This document shows, piece by piece, positions 15,506 to 26,461 of a stretch of DNA of 64,000 nucleotides; the first letter of the stretch is position 1; each line of letters opens with the position of its first letter. A program made the position numbers and the translations under genes. The DNA comes from an uncultured Faecalibacterium sp. (lineage in GTDB: Bacteria > Bacillota > Clostridia > Oscillospirales > Ruminococcaceae): positions 9,334-73,333 of the forward strand of contig CAKTEF010000009.1 of the NCBI GenBank assembly GCA_934547065.1, read 5' to 3'. The notes below the pieces were generated by a model that saw nothing but the letters and a program-made list of their open reading frames with translations, was not told where the DNA came from and did not search any database.

Positions 15506-16072
15506 ATGGAATCCAAACGCAGAGTCATCAGCCTGCTGGTGGACAACCAGAGCGGCGTTCTGGCGCGGGTGTCCAACCTGTTCTGCCGCCGCGGCTTCAA
15601 CATTGACAGCCTGACGGTGTCCGCCACCAACGATCCGGCGGTCAGCCGCATCACCGTGACCATTACCAGCGACGAAAAGGCGCTGAGCCAGCTCATCCTC
15701 CAGACCGAGCGGCTGGAAGTGACCCGGCAGGTGTTCGTGCTGGACCACGAAAACGCACTGGAGCGGGAGCTGCTGCTGCTGAAAGTGGCCGCTGACGTAC
15801 ACAACCGCACCGAGCTGCGGGAGATCGCCAGCATCTACAAAGCCAAGATCATCGACCTTTCCCCCGACAGCATGGTGTTTGAGCTGATCGGCAAGCCGGA
15901 AAAGATCGACGCATTCCTCAAGATGTTTGCCGACTACAAAATTCTGGAGCAGTGCCGCACCGGTGTGACCGCGCTGGAACGCGGCGGGATGCATCAGCAC
16001 ATGCAAAAGCCCCCGCAGGAAGTCCGCGCCGCCCAGCTGCCGCTGCCCGGCACCCACTGCCCCACTGCCTGA
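15506..16072 (+). CDS. ilvN: Acetolactate synthase regulatory subunit
   Basis: 188 residues. N-terminal ACT domain (VISLLVDNQSGVLARVSNLF, GFNIDSLTV) and the C-terminal half of the usual IlvN/IlvH small subunit, which binds valine and activates IlvB. AAGGAGGACGCACC precedes the ATG. The last ~20 residues (QKPPQEVRAAQLPLPGTHCP) are an unconserved tail. Confidence 0.93.
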   Translation: MESKRRVISLLVDNQSGVLARVSNLFCRRGFNIDSLTVSATNDPAVSRITVTITSDEKALSQLILQTERLEVTRQVFVLDHENALERELLLLKVAADVHNRTELREIASIYKAKIIDLSPDSMVFELIGKPEKIDAFLKMFADYKILEQCRTGVTALERGGMHQHMQKPPQEVRAAQLPLPGTHCPTA

Positions 16073-16158
16073 GATCCGATTTTCCGGAGCAGGGCCGCCC
16101 TCTCCGAAAAAATAAACAACGCTGTGAACCCATCAAAATACAAAACAGGAAAGAGTAA

Positions 16159-17191
<1,033 letters not shown>

Positions 17192-17193
<2 letters not shown>

Positions 17194-17456
17194 CCCTCTC
17201 AGTCTCGCTTCGCTCGCCAGCTCTCCCAAAGGGAGAGCCCCTGGCGGATCGGTCAACACTCTGCTGACTGAAATAAGCCTGTAATAAGATAAACGCGCCG
17301 GGCGCTGTTCTCTCACCCAGCAGCATCAAGTCTGCTGTTGTTGACAAGGGGAGCGGGGCCCGGCATTTTGTGATAAACGCTCAGACTTGCCCGGCATGCC
17401 AAGGGCTCTCCCTTTGGGAGAGCTGGCAGCGCCGTCAGGCGTTGACTGAGAGGGTT
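17192..17456. repeat. Palindromic repeat, copy D (enlarged)
   Basis: 265 bp between ilvC and ilvD, ends AACCCTCTCAGTC/GACTGAGAGGGTT. The outer arms match the plan of copy C (TCGCTTCGCTCG, GCCAGCTCTCCCAAAGGGAGAGCCCCTGGC and the mirror arm with TCTCCCTTTGGGAGAGCTGGC), but about 140 bp of other sequence (17250-17392) separates the halves. It overlaps the last base pair of the ilvC stop. Confidence 0.75.
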
Positions 17457-17478
17457 TCAAAAAAGAGAGGGTTCTAAC

Positions 17479-19137
17479 ATGAGAAGCGACAATGTGACCA
17501 AAGGCTCGGAGCGTGCGCCGAACCGGAGCCTGTTTTACGCCCTGGGCTACACCCCCGAAGAACTGGACCGCCCGCTGATCGGCGTGGTCAGCGCATACAG
17601 CGAGATCGTGCCCGGCCACATGAACCTGGACAAGATCGCGGATGCGGTCAAGGCCGGTGTGGAGATGGCAGGCGGCACTCCCATCCTGATCCCGGCCATC
17701 GGCGTGTGCGACGGCATCGCCATGGGCCATGTGGGCATGAAGTATTCCCTGGCCTCCCGCGAGCTGATCTGCGACAGCGTGGAGACCATGCTGATGGCCC
17801 ACCAGCTGGACGGCCTGGTGCTGGTGCCCAACTGCGATAAGATCGTGCCCGGCATGGTCATGGCCGCCGTCCGGATGGATGTGCCCGCCGTGGTCTGCTC
17901 CGGCGGCCCGATGCTGGCCGGAAGCTATGGCGGCGAGGAAGTCAGCCTTTCCAAGATGTTTGAGGCCGTGGGTGCCTACAAGGCCGGCATGATCACCGAC
18001 GAACAGCTGGAGGACTGCACCTGCAATTGCTGCCCCAGCTGCGGCAGCTGCTCCGGCATGTACACCGCCAACAGCATGAACTGCCTGTGCGAGGCCATCG
18101 GCATCGCGCTTCCGGGCAACGGAACCATCCCCGCCGTCTACTCCAAGCGCCTGCAGCTGGCAAAGCACGCCGGTATGGCCATCATGGACCTGGTCAACAA
18201 GGGCATCACCGCCCGCCAGATCATCAACGAGCGCTCCATCCGCAACGCCCTGACCTGTGATATGGCGCTGGGCTGCTCCACCAATACCGTGCTGCACCTG
18301 CTGGCCATCGCCTACGAGGCCGGGGTGCCTATCGACCTGAAGCTGTTCAACGAGATCAGCGCCAAGACCCCCAACCTGTGCCACCTGGCCCCGGCAGGCC
18401 CCACCCACATGCCGGACCTGTACGCCGCAGGCGGCATCCCCGCCGTGCAGGCCGAGCTGGCCAAGAAAGGCCTGTTGGACCTCGACGTGCCCACCGTGAC
18501 CGGCAAGACCCTGGGCGAGAACATCCAGGGAGCCCGCATCCTGAACGATAAGGCCATCCGCCCCATCGAGAACCCCTACTCCCCCACCGGCGGCCTGCAG
18601 ATCCTGTGGGGCAACATTGCCCCGGACGGGTGCGTGGTCAAGCGCAGCGCCGTGGCCCCGGAGATGCAGGAGCATTCCGGCCCGGCCCGCGTGTTCAACA
18701 GCGAGGAGACCGCCATTGCCGCCATCTACGCGGGCGAGATCGTCCCCGGTGATGTGGTCGTCATCCGCTACGAAGGCCCCAAGGGCGGCCCCGGCATGCG
18801 CGAGATGCTGAACCCCACCTCCGCGCTGGCCGGCATGAAGCTGGACAAGACCGTGGCCCTGATCACCGACGGCCGCTTCTCCGGCGCTTCCCGCGGTGCC
18901 GCCATCGGCCATGTCAGCCCGGAAGCTGCTTCCGGCGGCCCCATCGGCCTGATCGAGGAAGGCGATCTCATCCACATTGATATCCCCAATGCCCGCATCA
19001 CGCTGGAAGTCAGCGACGAGGTCCTGGCCGAGCGCAAGGCCCGGTATGTGGCCCCAGAGCCCAACATCAAGACCGGCTGGCTCAGCCGCTACGCCCGCAT
19101 GGTCACCAGTGCAAACCTCGGTGCGGTACTGAAGTAA
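17479..19137 (+). CDS. ilvD: Dihydroxy-acid dehydratase
   Basis: 552 residues. Fe-S enzyme giving the 2-oxo acids that precede valine and isoleucine. Cluster and metal ligands in [12 protein letters not shown] and the cysteine-rich [20 protein letters not shown]; the C-terminal part has [22 protein letters not shown]. The opening [18 protein letters not shown] is that of true IlvD. The paralogue at 59767-61557 is longer and belongs to the sugar-acid branch. The start at 17479 has AAAAGAGAGGG upstream. Last gene of ilvBNCD. Confidence 0.95.
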   Translation: MRSDNVTKGSERAPNRSLFYALGYTPEELDRPLIGVVSAYSEIVPGHMNLDKIADAVKAGVEMAGGTPILIPAIGVCDGIAMGHVGMKYSLASRELICDSVETMLMAHQLDGLVLVPNCDKIVPGMVMAAVRMDVPAVVCSGGPMLAGSYGGEEVSLSKMFEAVGAYKAGMITDEQLEDCTCNCCPSCGSCSGMYTANSMNCLCEAIGIALPGNGTIPAVYSKRLQLAKHAGMAIMDLVNKGITARQIINERSIRNALTCDMALGCSTNTVLHLLAIAYEAGVPIDLKLFNEISAKTPNLCHLAPAGPTHMPDLYAAGGIPAVQAELAKKGLLDLDVPTVTGKTLGENIQGARILNDKAIRPIENPYSPTGGLQILWGNIAPDGCVVKRSAVAPEMQEHSGPARVFNSEETAIAAIYAGEIVPGDVVVIRYEGPKGGPGMREMLNPTSALAGMKLDKTVALITDGRFSGASRGAAIGHVSPEAASGGPIGLIEEGDLIHIDIPNARITLEVSDEVLAERKARYVAPEPNIKTGWLSRYARMVTSANLGAVLK

Positions 19138-19166
19138 GAGAAGTAAGATCTGTTCGGACAGCAAAA

Positions 19167-19199
19167 GACACCGTTTCGGTCGGAAACGGTGTCTTTTTT
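19167..19199 (+). terminator. ilvBNCD terminator
   Basis: GACACCGTTTC (19167-19177) with the arm 19182-19193, then TTTTTT. Confidence 0.85.
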
Positions 19200-19201
19200 C
19201 T

Positions 19202-20518
19202 TTATTTTTCCGGCGGCACCGGATCGTCGATCCAGTTGGCCGCAGCCAGCGTTCCTGCCAGGAACAGCACCACACAGGCTTTGTTGGTGAACCAGGAATG
19301 CCACGTCGAATGATTGGTCAGCAGCAGATACCATAGCAGCGGCACACATGCTGCGGCCGCATAGGGCATTAACCGCAGCACCCAGCCTTTCTGCCGAAAA
19401 ACGCCTTTCTTCCAGGCCCATAAGACTGCCACTGCCAGAAATGCAGCTGCCAGATATCGAACAGGCGTGTCGAAGAATGCCTGGATGTTCTGTTGCAGAC
19501 AGATCCAGACAGAAAGTCCCTCCTGCTTTCCGCTGTGCGAAGTCCAGAATGCCGCCTCGTTTGCCGCATTGGTCAATGCATTTTCGCCGGTGATCCATGC
19601 AGCAAGCACCCACTTCAGGCTCCACATCCCGGCATATCCTGCAGCCCAGCAGACCCCTTGCCGGATCATCCGCCCTGTCTGCATTTCCGGTGTATCTGCG
19701 GGATCCAGCACCAGACAGATCAGCGCAGGGATACCGAATACTGCCGCCGGGTAGGTAAGCAGATCAAAGTAGGCCAGCGCGATCCCCAGCCCCAGAAAGA
19801 CAAATCCAGCATTCCGCTTCCTCTGTTCTTCACTCATGCACAAAAGGATCAGCGAGCCGATCGTGTACAGATAGTAGCAGCAGGAAAATTGCAGGCTTTT
19901 CCCAAATGCAAGCGGCATCAGCATCAGATACGCCATCCCATAGGCAAACGCAGCCGCCCGTTTTTTGCGCCGGAACAACAGCACACAAACCAACAGGCAG
20001 AGCAGCGCCTGTACCATCCGGTTCACTTTTCGTAAGATCCGATAATTCATCAGAAAAAGAAGCGGCCGGAGCCAGATCTGGTAGCCATGCCAGTATCGGT
20101 AATATCCGCTGCTCCCCTCATACGGCTGCCCTTGTACATAATGTGCGATGAGGGAACTGTATGCATCCATTCCCGAAATGGTGCCGCTGTATGCCATCAT
20201 GGCCCGCCGCAGCGGGGTATCCTGCGTATCGTCTGCCGCCGTTTTCAACATGATGGAATCCGTGAAATTATCCAGCTGACTGGTACACAGCGGCGTGATC
20301 TTCTGATATAAGGTTTCCTCCTGCATCAGTTCAGCGGACTCCACCAGGTGCTGCTGCAGCCGCTCGGCCGGGATCAGGCTGCACACTGCCAGCAGCACTG
20401 TACCCAGCACTGCTGACCCCAGGACCAGCAGCAGCCCCTTCAGCAAGTCTTTCCCCCGCGGCTTCCGGAACAGTTCTGCCAGCAGTGCAGCCATGCCCTT
20501 GTTCTTCAATTTATTCAT
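19202..20518 (-). CDS. Polytopic membrane protein, probably cell-surface glycan related
   Basis: 438 residues with about ten hydrophobic segments, for example GLLLVLGSAVLGTVLLAVC near residue 30, then a long extracytoplasmic loop (~50-150) and a run of helices to the C terminus. No sequence family recognised; the layout (first helix, large loop, many helices) recalls GT-C/mannosyltransferase-like proteins. It overlaps the end of the upstream glycosyltransferase by 8 nt and is cotranscribed with it. Function is inferred from that partner only. Confidence 0.6.
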   Translation of the reverse strand: MNKLKNKGMAALLAELFRKPRGKDLLKGLLLVLGSAVLGTVLLAVCSLIPAERLQQHLVESAELMQEETLYQKITPLCTSQLDNFTDSIMLKTAADDTQDTPLRRAMMAYSGTISGMDAYSSLIAHYVQGQPYEGSSGYYRYWHGYQIWLRPLLFLMNYRILRKVNRMVQALLCLLVCVLLFRRKKRAAAFAYGMAYLMLMPLAFGKSLQFSCCYYLYTIGSLILLCMSEEQRKRNAGFVFLGLGIALAYFDLLTYPAAVFGIPALICLVLDPADTPEMQTGRMIRQGVCWAAGYAGMWSLKWVLAAWITGENALTNAANEAAFWTSHSGKQEGLSVWICLQQNIQAFFDTPVRYLAAAFLAVAVLWAWKKGVFRQKGWVLRLMPYAAAACVPLLWYLLLTNHSTWHSWFTNKACVVLFLAGTLAAANWIDDPVPPEK

Positions 20519-21470
20519 ACTGCGCTTCCCTCCTCAGTTCCTGCAGGCGGTCCTGTAAACGGATCAGCTGCATTTCAAAATCCTGCCGGTTCTTCTGGAC
20601 CATGGTTTGGAGCTGCAGGCCCGTAAACAGGGCGTGGATCGCTGCCAGCATCGTAAATCCGCAAACGATCAGGGTAGGGAAGTTTGGCACAAAGCCTGTC
20701 ACAAAATAGGTATGAAGCACCGGGATCATAAATCCCGTAGAGAGTGCCGCAAGCACCAATGCGATCCAGCCAAAAAATGCAAGCGGTTTGTAATTGCGGA
20801 ACAAACGCAGGATGGTCCGCAGTACCCGAAAACCATCTACATAGGTATTCAGCTTTGATTCGCTTCCACTGGGGCGGTCGCGGTAATCAATGACCAGGTT
20901 TTCTACCTGCATGTTTTTGTCGATCGCGTGGATGCTCATTTCCGTCTCGATCTCAAACCCGTGCGAGAGCACCGGAAAGGACTTGACAAACTGGTAGCTG
21001 AATGCCCGGTAACCTGTCATAATATCCTTGATCTCACTGTGAAACAGGCTGTTGATACTCCAACGCACCAACGTGTTCCCAAAGTTGTGGAACGGACGCT
21101 TGTTTTGCCGGAAATAGGTCGAGGACAAACGATCTCCCACCACCATATCCGCCTGATGCTCCAGCACCCGCTGAACCATCTCCCGGCCATATTCCGCAGG
21201 GTAAGTGTCATCTCCATCTACCATGATGTACACCTCTGCGTCGATCTCGCGGAACATCCGGCGGATCACATTGCCTTTGCCCTGCCGGTACTCATGCCGG
21301 ACAGTTACCCTCCCCCCGACGCTTTTTGCCAGGGCAGCTGTTCCATCGGTGGAATTGTTATCATATATATAGACTCTTGCCTCCGGAAGCTCCCGCTCCC
21401 AGTCGGACACCACTTTCCGGATCGTCTGGGCCTCGTTAAAGCAAGGAATCAGCACCGCAATCTTATCCAT
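20511..21470 (-). CDS. Family 2 glycosyltransferase with two C-terminal membrane helices
   Basis: 319 residues. GT-A fold: VLIPCFNEAQTIRKVVSDW at the N terminus, then the nucleotide-metal motif VDGDDTYPAEYG near residue 87. Two hydrophobic spans near 230-285 (FFGWIALVLAALSTGFMI and a second) anchor it; a coiled-coil tail follows. This matches DPM1/GtrB-like polyprenyl-phosphate sugar transferases. The start MDKIAVL follows AGAAAGGAAAAAGTC; a longer reading to 21536 has no ribosome binding site. Together with the downstream membrane protein it may modify a surface polymer. Confidence 0.8.
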   Translation of the reverse strand: MDKIAVLIPCFNEAQTIRKVVSDWERELPEARVYIYDNNSTDGTAALAKSVGGRVTVRHEYRQGKGNVIRRMFREIDAEVYIMVDGDDTYPAEYGREMVQRVLEHQADMVVGDRLSSTYFRQNKRPFHNFGNTLVRWSINSLFHSEIKDIMTGYRAFSYQFVKSFPVLSHGFEIETEMSIHAIDKNMQVENLVIDYRDRPSGSESKLNTYVDGFRVLRTILRLFRNYKPLAFFGWIALVLAALSTGFMIPVLHTYFVTGFVPNFPTLIVCGFTMLAAIHALFTGLQLQTMVQKNRQDFEMQLIRLQDRLQELRREAQYE

Positions 21471-21626
21471 GACTTTTTCCTTTCTGTTTTTTCTTATTGT
21501 AACACAAAACCGCTGCACTGTCTTTTTTCTTTCCAATTTTCTGCAAAAACACGCTTTTTTCCTGAAAATAAGTCATACTCATTGAACAAAATTTTAAGAA
21601 ATCATGAATTTTCTGTGTTTCAACCA

Positions 21627-21655
21627 TGGACAGGCGGAGTGTTTTCAGGTACAAT
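21627..21655 (+). promoter_or_regulatory. Purine permease promoter
   Basis: TGGACA, 17 nt, TACAAT; leader about 60 nt, with no purine riboswitch signature. Confidence 0.6.
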
Positions 21656-21722
21656 GGGAGCTGTTCTTTTCCGTCCGCATTCCCACGCGGCGGTTTTTAT
21701 TTTTCACACAGGAGGAACTTTC

Positions 21723-23093
21723 ATGTTAGAAAAATTCTTTCACCTGAAAGAAAACCACACCGATGTCAAGACCGAGCTGATGGCAGGTGTCACCACCTTC
21801 ATGACCATGGCCTACATCCTTGCGGTCAACCCCAGCATCCTGTCCGCTTCGGGCATGGATGCCAACGCCGTCCTGATCGCCACCTCGCTGGCATCGTTCG
21901 TTGGCACCGCCCTGATGGCTCTGCTGGCCAACTATCCGTTCGCTCTGGCTCCCGGCATGGGCCTGAACGCCTACTTCTCCTACACCGTGGTCCTGACTAT
22001 GGGGTACAGCTGGCAGCTGGCCCTGATGGCCGTGTTTGTGGAGGGCATCATCTTCATCGTGCTGAGCCTGACCAACGTGCGTGAGGCCATCTTCAATGCC
22101 ATCCCCATGACCCTGAAAAGCGCTGTCAGCGTGGGCATCGGCCTGTTCGTTGCCTTTGTCGGCCTGCAGAACGCCAAGCTGATCGTCAACAGCGACTCCA
22201 CCCTGGTCACCTACCAGCACTTCAAGGGCGAGGCGTTCCACAGCATCGGCGTGGGTGCCATCCTGGCTCTGCTGGGTGTGCTGATCACCGCCATCCTGCT
22301 GGTCAAAAAGGTCAAGGGCGGCATCCTGTACGGCATCCTGATCACCTGGGTGCTGGGCATCCTGTGCGAGCTGACCGGCATCTACATTCCCAACCCCGAT
22401 GTCGGCATGTACAGCGTGATCCCAACCAGCTTCATCAGCTTTGACTTCTCGGCCCTGGGCAAGACCTTCGGCCAGGTGTTCAAGACCGATTTCAGCGGTG
22501 TGGGCATCCTGAACTTCTTCGCCGTGATGTTCTCGTTCCTGTTCGTGGACCTGTTCGATACCCTGGGCACCCTGATCGGTGTGGCTTCCAAGGCGGACAT
22601 GCTGGACGAGGAGGGCAAGCTGCCCAACATCAAGGGCGCACTGCTGGCCGACTCCATCGCCACCTGCGCCGGTGCCGTTCTGGGCACCTCCACCACCACC
22701 ACATTCGTTGAGAGCGCTTCCGGCGTGACCGAGGGCGGCCGCACCGGCCTGACCAGCATGACCACCGGTGTGCTGTTCCTGCTGGCCGTGGTGTTCAGCC
22801 CCCTGTTCCTGACCATCCCCAGCTTTGCCACCGCCCCGGCCCTGATCGTCGTGGGCTTCTACATGATGGGTTCCGCCCTGAAGATCGAGTTCGACGATCC
22901 GGCTGAGGGCATCCCCGCATTCCTGACCATCCTGGCCATGCCCACCGCATACAGCATCTCGGAGGGCATTGCCATCGGCGTGATCTCCTGGACCCTGCTG
23001 AACGTCATCACCGGCAAGGCCAAAGAGAAGAAGATCAGCCCGCTCATGTACATCCTGACCGTGCTGTTCATCCTCAAGTACATCCTGCTGTAA
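21723..23093 (+). CDS. NCS2-family (AzgA/PbuG-type) purine permease
   Basis: 456 residues, 12-14 membrane spans. Proton-coupled uptake of adenine, guanine or hypoxanthine. Signatures of the AzgA-like branch: TDVKTELMAGVTTFMTMAYI, ALAPGMGLNAYFSY, VDLFDTLGTLIGVA and GTSTTTTFVESASGVTEGGRTG. ATG 21723 has AGGAGGAACTTTC before it; the apparent longer reading upstream runs through the promoter and is not used. Base specificity cannot be read from the sequence. Confidence 0.88.
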   Translation: MLEKFFHLKENHTDVKTELMAGVTTFMTMAYILAVNPSILSASGMDANAVLIATSLASFVGTALMALLANYPFALAPGMGLNAYFSYTVVLTMGYSWQLALMAVFVEGIIFIVLSLTNVREAIFNAIPMTLKSAVSVGIGLFVAFVGLQNAKLIVNSDSTLVTYQHFKGEAFHSIGVGAILALLGVLITAILLVKKVKGGILYGILITWVLGILCELTGIYIPNPDVGMYSVIPTSFISFDFSALGKTFGQVFKTDFSGVGILNFFAVMFSFLFVDLFDTLGTLIGVASKADMLDEEGKLPNIKGALLADSIATCAGAVLGTSTTTTFVESASGVTEGGRTGLTSMTTGVLFLLAVVFSPLFLTIPSFATAPALIVVGFYMMGSALKIEFDDPAEGIPAFLTILAMPTAYSISEGIAIGVISWTLLNVITGKAKEKKISPLMYILTVLFILKYILL

Positions 23094-23131
23094 CCGGCAG
23101 TTTTTCCCCCCCAAAAAAAAACGCGCAGAAA

Positions 23132-23162
23132 GGCCCCGGCTGCAAAGCCGAGGCTTTTTTGC
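23132..23162 (+). terminator. Purine permease terminator
   Basis: GCCCCGGCT/AGCCGAGGC stem with a GCAA loop, then TTTTTT. Confidence 0.75.
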
Positions 23163-23335
23163 GTTTTATTTTTAGGGGGACACGGATCTTCCCAACGCTT
23201 CCGCATGCCCCATGTTCCGGGGAGCAGACCCGGTCGATAAACAGGGGAATGACCCGACTGCTGATAAGATCCGCGAACAAGCTGCCCGCCGGTGTGACCT
23301 ACAACGCGATCATCTTCCGGCATTTTTACAAGCTC
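23163..23335. other. Intergenic segment between convergent genes
   Basis: No coding region is supported here on either strand; the open frames lack ribosome binding sites and known motifs. No repeat or hairpin recognised beyond the terminator before it. Confidence 0.4.
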
Positions 23336-23644
23336 TCAGCCGCCGAACAGGCCAAAAAAGCTGGTGTGGGTCATGCCCAGCACCAAAAACAGGATGATGA
23401 GGGCAAACAGCACCCCGATGATCATGTCCATCTGGCGTACCGTCAGGGGGAATTTGTCGTACAGCTTTTCCTTGGGGTTGACAAAATTGGGGTCGTTGTT
23501 GTTCAGCAGCTTCTTTTGGGTGGGTTCACCGCCGGCCTTGGCGGCTTCGAACTCCGCCTGCTCCTGCGCAAGCTTTGCTTCCCGCTGGGCCAGAAGCGCC
23601 TCGCGGCGGGCCAGTTCGGCTTCTTTTTCGTTCCGTTCAGACAT
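23336..23644 (-). CDS. Small coiled-coil / single-span membrane protein
   Basis: 102 residues. Residues 1-36 form a charged helix rich in Glu, Ala and Arg with heptad-like spacing (EAELARREALLAQREAKLAQ), followed by a linker and one membrane span near 75-93 (IIGVLFALIILFLVLG). Function unknown. AAGGAGAACCACG precedes the ATG. Its promoter -35 box lies in the terminator hairpin of the mgl operon. Confidence 0.7.
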   Translation of the reverse strand: MSERNEKEAELARREALLAQREAKLAQEQAEFEAAKAGGEPTQKKLLNNNDPNFVNPKEKLYDKFPLTVRQMDMIIGVLFALIILFLVLGMTHTSFFGLFGG

Positions 23645-23670
23645 CGTGGTTCTCCTTGCCGTTTTCTTTT

Positions 23671-23699
23671 ATTATAACAAAATGGGCCGCCCGCTGCAA
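23671..23699 (-). promoter_or_regulatory. Promoter of the small membrane protein gene
   Basis: Minus strand TTGCAG, 17 nt, TATAAT; the spacer overlaps the mgl terminator. Confidence 0.6.
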
Positions 23700-23714
23700 T
23701 GCTGCGGGCGGCCC
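23677..23714 (-). terminator. mgl operon terminator
   Basis: GGGCCGCCCGC (23684-23694) with GCGGGCGGCCC (23704-23714), then ATTTTG on the minus strand. Confidence 0.75.
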
Positions 23715-23736
23715 GGAGAGGCGCTCTCTTGGGGAG

Positions 23737-24735
23737 TTACTTCTTGGCCAGGTACTTGCGGATATCAATGGCAACAGCCACAATGATGACAAGGCCCTGC
23801 ACGATGTAGGTGTAAGAGGAGTTGACGTTCATGAACTGCAGAGCCACTTTCATCAGCTCAAAGACCAGAACGCCGACCAGAATGCCGGGGACAGTGCCGA
23901 CACCGCCGGTGGTGGAAACGCCGCCGATGGTAGAAGCTGCGATAGCGTCCAGCTCATAGCCCATTGCAGTGTTGACGGATGCGCCGCCGGACTTTGCAGC
24001 CAGCAGACAGCCAGCCAGACCGAACATGCAGGAAGCGAGGATGTAGATGCGGATCTTGGTGGCGTAAACGTTGACACCGGCCACCTCAGCAGCAGCCTCG
24101 TTGCCGCCGATGGCGTACATGTACTTGCCGTGACGGGTCTTGTTGTACAGGAACCAGAAGCAGGCAGCCACGACCAGGGCGATCCAGATCAGAACGGGGA
24201 CACCGACGATGGTGTTGGATGCCAGAGAAGTGAAGTTCTTGTTCAGGGAGCCGATGGGGGTACCGCCGGTGTACACCAGGCAGATACCGTAAACCACCTG
24301 CTGCATGCCCAGGGTGGCGATGAACGGCTGCACCTTGAGGTAGCTGACCACCAGGCCGTTGCACAGGCCCACAATCGCGCAGATGGCAACGACCAGGATA
24401 AAGACCACCGGGGTGGGCAGGGTGGGCATGTTGGGGTAGAACTTACCGGCAGCGCCCTCCGTCTGCGCAAAGATGCAGGCCAGGCAGGCGGCAAAACCGG
24501 CCAGACGGCCAGCCGACAGATCGTTGCCGGTGGTGATCAGGCAGCCGGAGATGCCCAGCGCGATGATGTAGCGGATGGACACGTTCTTGAACAGGTTGAT
24601 CAGGTTTGCAACCGCAAAGAAGTTGGGGTGGATAATGCCGACGATCAGCGAGACCGCAAGCATCAGAACGATGATGGCGTTGTTACTGAGCCACTTTTTA
24701 ACGGCCTTGCCATTCAATTTTTTGGTAGCTTCCAC
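23737..24735 (-). CDS. mglC: Galactose/methylgalactoside ABC permease
   Basis: 332 residues, about ten membrane spans, of the ribose/galactose (BPD_transp_2) permease family. Typical parts: SVRYIIALGISGCLITTGND, DLSAGRLAGFAA and AIGGNEAAAEVAGVNV, GGVSTTGGVGTVPG. Translation starts at GTG (24735-24733) after AGGAGGCTGTCTATC. It follows mglA by 18 nt. The sugar assignment rests on the binding protein. Confidence 0.9.
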   Translation of the reverse strand: MEATKKLNGKAVKKWLSNNAIIVLMLAVSLIVGIIHPNFFAVANLINLFKNVSIRYIIALGISGCLITTGNDLSAGRLAGFAACLACIFAQTEGAAGKFYPNMPTLPTPVVFILVVAICAIVGLCNGLVVSYLKVQPFIATLGMQQVVYGICLVYTGGTPIGSLNKNFTSLASNTIVGVPVLIWIALVVAACFWFLYNKTRHGKYMYAIGGNEAAAEVAGVNVYATKIRIYILASCMFGLAGCLLAAKSGGASVNTAMGYELDAIAASTIGGVSTTGGVGTVPGILVGVLVFELMKVALQFMNVNSSYTYIVQGLVIIVAVAIDIRKYLAKK

Positions 24736-24753
24736 GATAGACAGCCTCCTTAT

Positions 24754-26295
24754 TTACTGATTGGCCGCTGCCGTTTCGGGCGCGGTCTCAAACTGGGTAG
24801 CCAGAGCCATGATGTTCTCCTGGGTCGCATCCTTGCCGTCGATAAAGCCGGTGATGCGGCCGTCGCACATGACCATCACGCGGTTGGACATGCCGATGAT
24901 CTCGCTCATTTCGGACGAGATCATGATGATGCTTTTGCCCTGCTTTGCCAGGTCGGCAATGATGCAGTAGATCTCGTACTTTGCACCAACGTCAATGCCG
25001 CGGGTGGGCTCGTCCAGGATCAGCACATCGGGGTTGTTGGCCAGCCACCGGGCGATCAGCACCTTTTGCTGGTTGCCGCCGGAAAGGCTCTTGATGGGGG
25101 TCTTGGGGCTGGGCACCTTGATGGCCATTTTTTCCTTATTGGTCGCCACCAGGTCCAGGATCTTTTTGTCGTCCAGCATGATGGGGCCCTTGCGCAGGGC
25201 ATCCAGCGATGCAATGGAGATGTTGTCGGCCACGCTCAGCACACCCATGATGCCGGTGGCGCGGCGGTCCTCGGTCAGCAGCGCCACGCTCTTCCGGATG
25301 GCATCGCGGGGCTGCTTGATGTGGACTTCTTCGCCCTTGATCCACACTTTACCGGCGGTATGGGCACGCAGGCCGAAGATGCCCTCCATCAGCTCGGTAC
25401 GCTGGGCACCCACCAGGCCGGCCACGCCCAGGATCTCGCCCTTTTTCAGCTCAAAGCTGCAATGGCGGAACGAGCGCGGATGGATGGAGGTGAAGTCCTC
25501 CACTTTCATCATGACTTCGTCGGAGGGATGGTTCTCCAGCGGCGGGAACAGATTGGACAGTTCGCGGCCGACCATCTTGGCGATGATCTGCTCCTTGGTC
25601 ATGTCGGCCACGTCCCACTTGCCGATGTAGTGGCCATCCCGCATGATGGTGACTTCGTCGGCGATGACCTTGATCTCGTCCATCTTGTGGCTGATGTACA
25701 CCAAGGCAACGCCCTGTTCTTTCAGCTCCCGCATGATGCGGAACAGCGATTCGACTTCGTTGGCCGTCAGGGACGAGGTAGGCTCGTCCAGGATCAGCAC
25801 CTTGCAGTTGGCCGAGACAGCCTTTGCGATCTCCACCATCTGCATCTGTGCAATGCTCAGGCTGCCCAGCTTTGCGTGGGAGTTGATGTCCAGCTTCAGC
25901 TTCTTCAGCAGGGCATCGGTATCCTTGTACATTTTGGTGTGATCCACAATGGTGATGGGGCCCGCCTTTTTGGTGGGGTAGCGGCCCAGCCAGATGTTTT
26001 CGGCCACGGTCCGGGCCGGGATGGGCTGCAGCTCCTGGTGAACCATGGCAATGCCGCGGTTCAGTGCCTCCAGGGGGTTGGGGATCACAACTTTTTGTCC
26101 TTCGTATTCGATCTCGCCCTCGTCCATTTTGTAAATGCCGAACATGCATTTCATCAAAGTGGATTTACCGGCACCGTTCTCGCCCATCAGGGCCATGACC
26201 TTGCCGGGGCGAAGCTCCAACTGTGCGTGATCCAGCGCTTTTACGCCGGGGAAGGTCTTGACCACGCCTTTCATTACCAGACGGTATTCTGACAT
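24754..26295 (-). CDS. mglA: Galactose/methylgalactoside ABC ATPase
   Basis: 513 residues with two ABC domains in tandem. The first has Walker A GENGAGKST near 38, signature LSIAQMQMVEIAKAV and Walker B LILDEPTSSLT; the second has the degenerate Walker A (GLVGAQRTEL), signature LSGGNQQKVLIARWL and LILDEPTRGIDVG. This is the MglA/RbsA/XylG build. ATG after AAGGAGGCTCTGCGGA. A hairpin between mglB and mglA would lower its expression relative to the binding protein. Confidence 0.93.
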   Translation of the reverse strand: MSEYRLVMKGVVKTFPGVKALDHAQLELRPGKVMALMGENGAGKSTLMKCMFGIYKMDEGEIEYEGQKVVIPNPLEALNRGIAMVHQELQPIPARTVAENIWLGRYPTKKAGPITIVDHTKMYKDTDALLKKLKLDINSHAKLGSLSIAQMQMVEIAKAVSANCKVLILDEPTSSLTANEVESLFRIMRELKEQGVALVYISHKMDEIKVIADEVTIMRDGHYIGKWDVADMTKEQIIAKMVGRELSNLFPPLENHPSDEVMMKVEDFTSIHPRSFRHCSFELKKGEILGVAGLVGAQRTELMEGIFGLRAHTAGKVWIKGEEVHIKQPRDAIRKSVALLTEDRRATGIMGVLSVADNISIASLDALRKGPIMLDDKKILDLVATNKEKMAIKVPSPKTPIKSLSGGNQQKVLIARWLANNPDVLILDEPTRGIDVGAKYEIYCIIADLAKQGKSIIMISSEMSEIIGMSNRVMVMCDGRITGFIDGKDATQENIMALATQFETAPETAAANQ

Positions 26296-26356
26296 TCCGC
26301 AGAGCCTCCTTATCCTGCAAATTTCAGGCTTTGCTGCAAATCCTGCCGAAAAGAAG

Positions 26357-26397
26357 GCGCGTGCGCCGAGATTTTATTCTCGCACGCACGCGCTTTT
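26357..26397 (-). terminator. Intercistronic hairpin mglB-mglA
   Basis: GCGCGTGCG with the complementary CGCACGCGC (26357-26393), further stacked by CGAGA/TCTCG. It carries U-rich flanks on both strands. Likely a partial terminator or 3' stabiliser of the mglB message. Confidence 0.6.
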
Positions 26398-26461
26398 TAG
26401 CTTTTCTCAAGCCTAGGACTCACTGCGTACCTTGCAAACGTGAGTTGTTCTCAGCTGAAAA

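Noticed and set aside
13946..16057. 703-codon open frame on the minus strand
   Set aside because: Antisense to ilvB and ilvN; shadow frame.
20928..21722. N-terminal extension of the purine permease
   Set aside because: The frame is open upstream, but it crosses the promoter and the antisense of the glycosyltransferase; the permease family starts at 21723.
23575..26292. 905-codon open frame on the plus strand
   Set aside because: It is antisense to mglC and mglA and has no recognisable domain or ribosome binding site.
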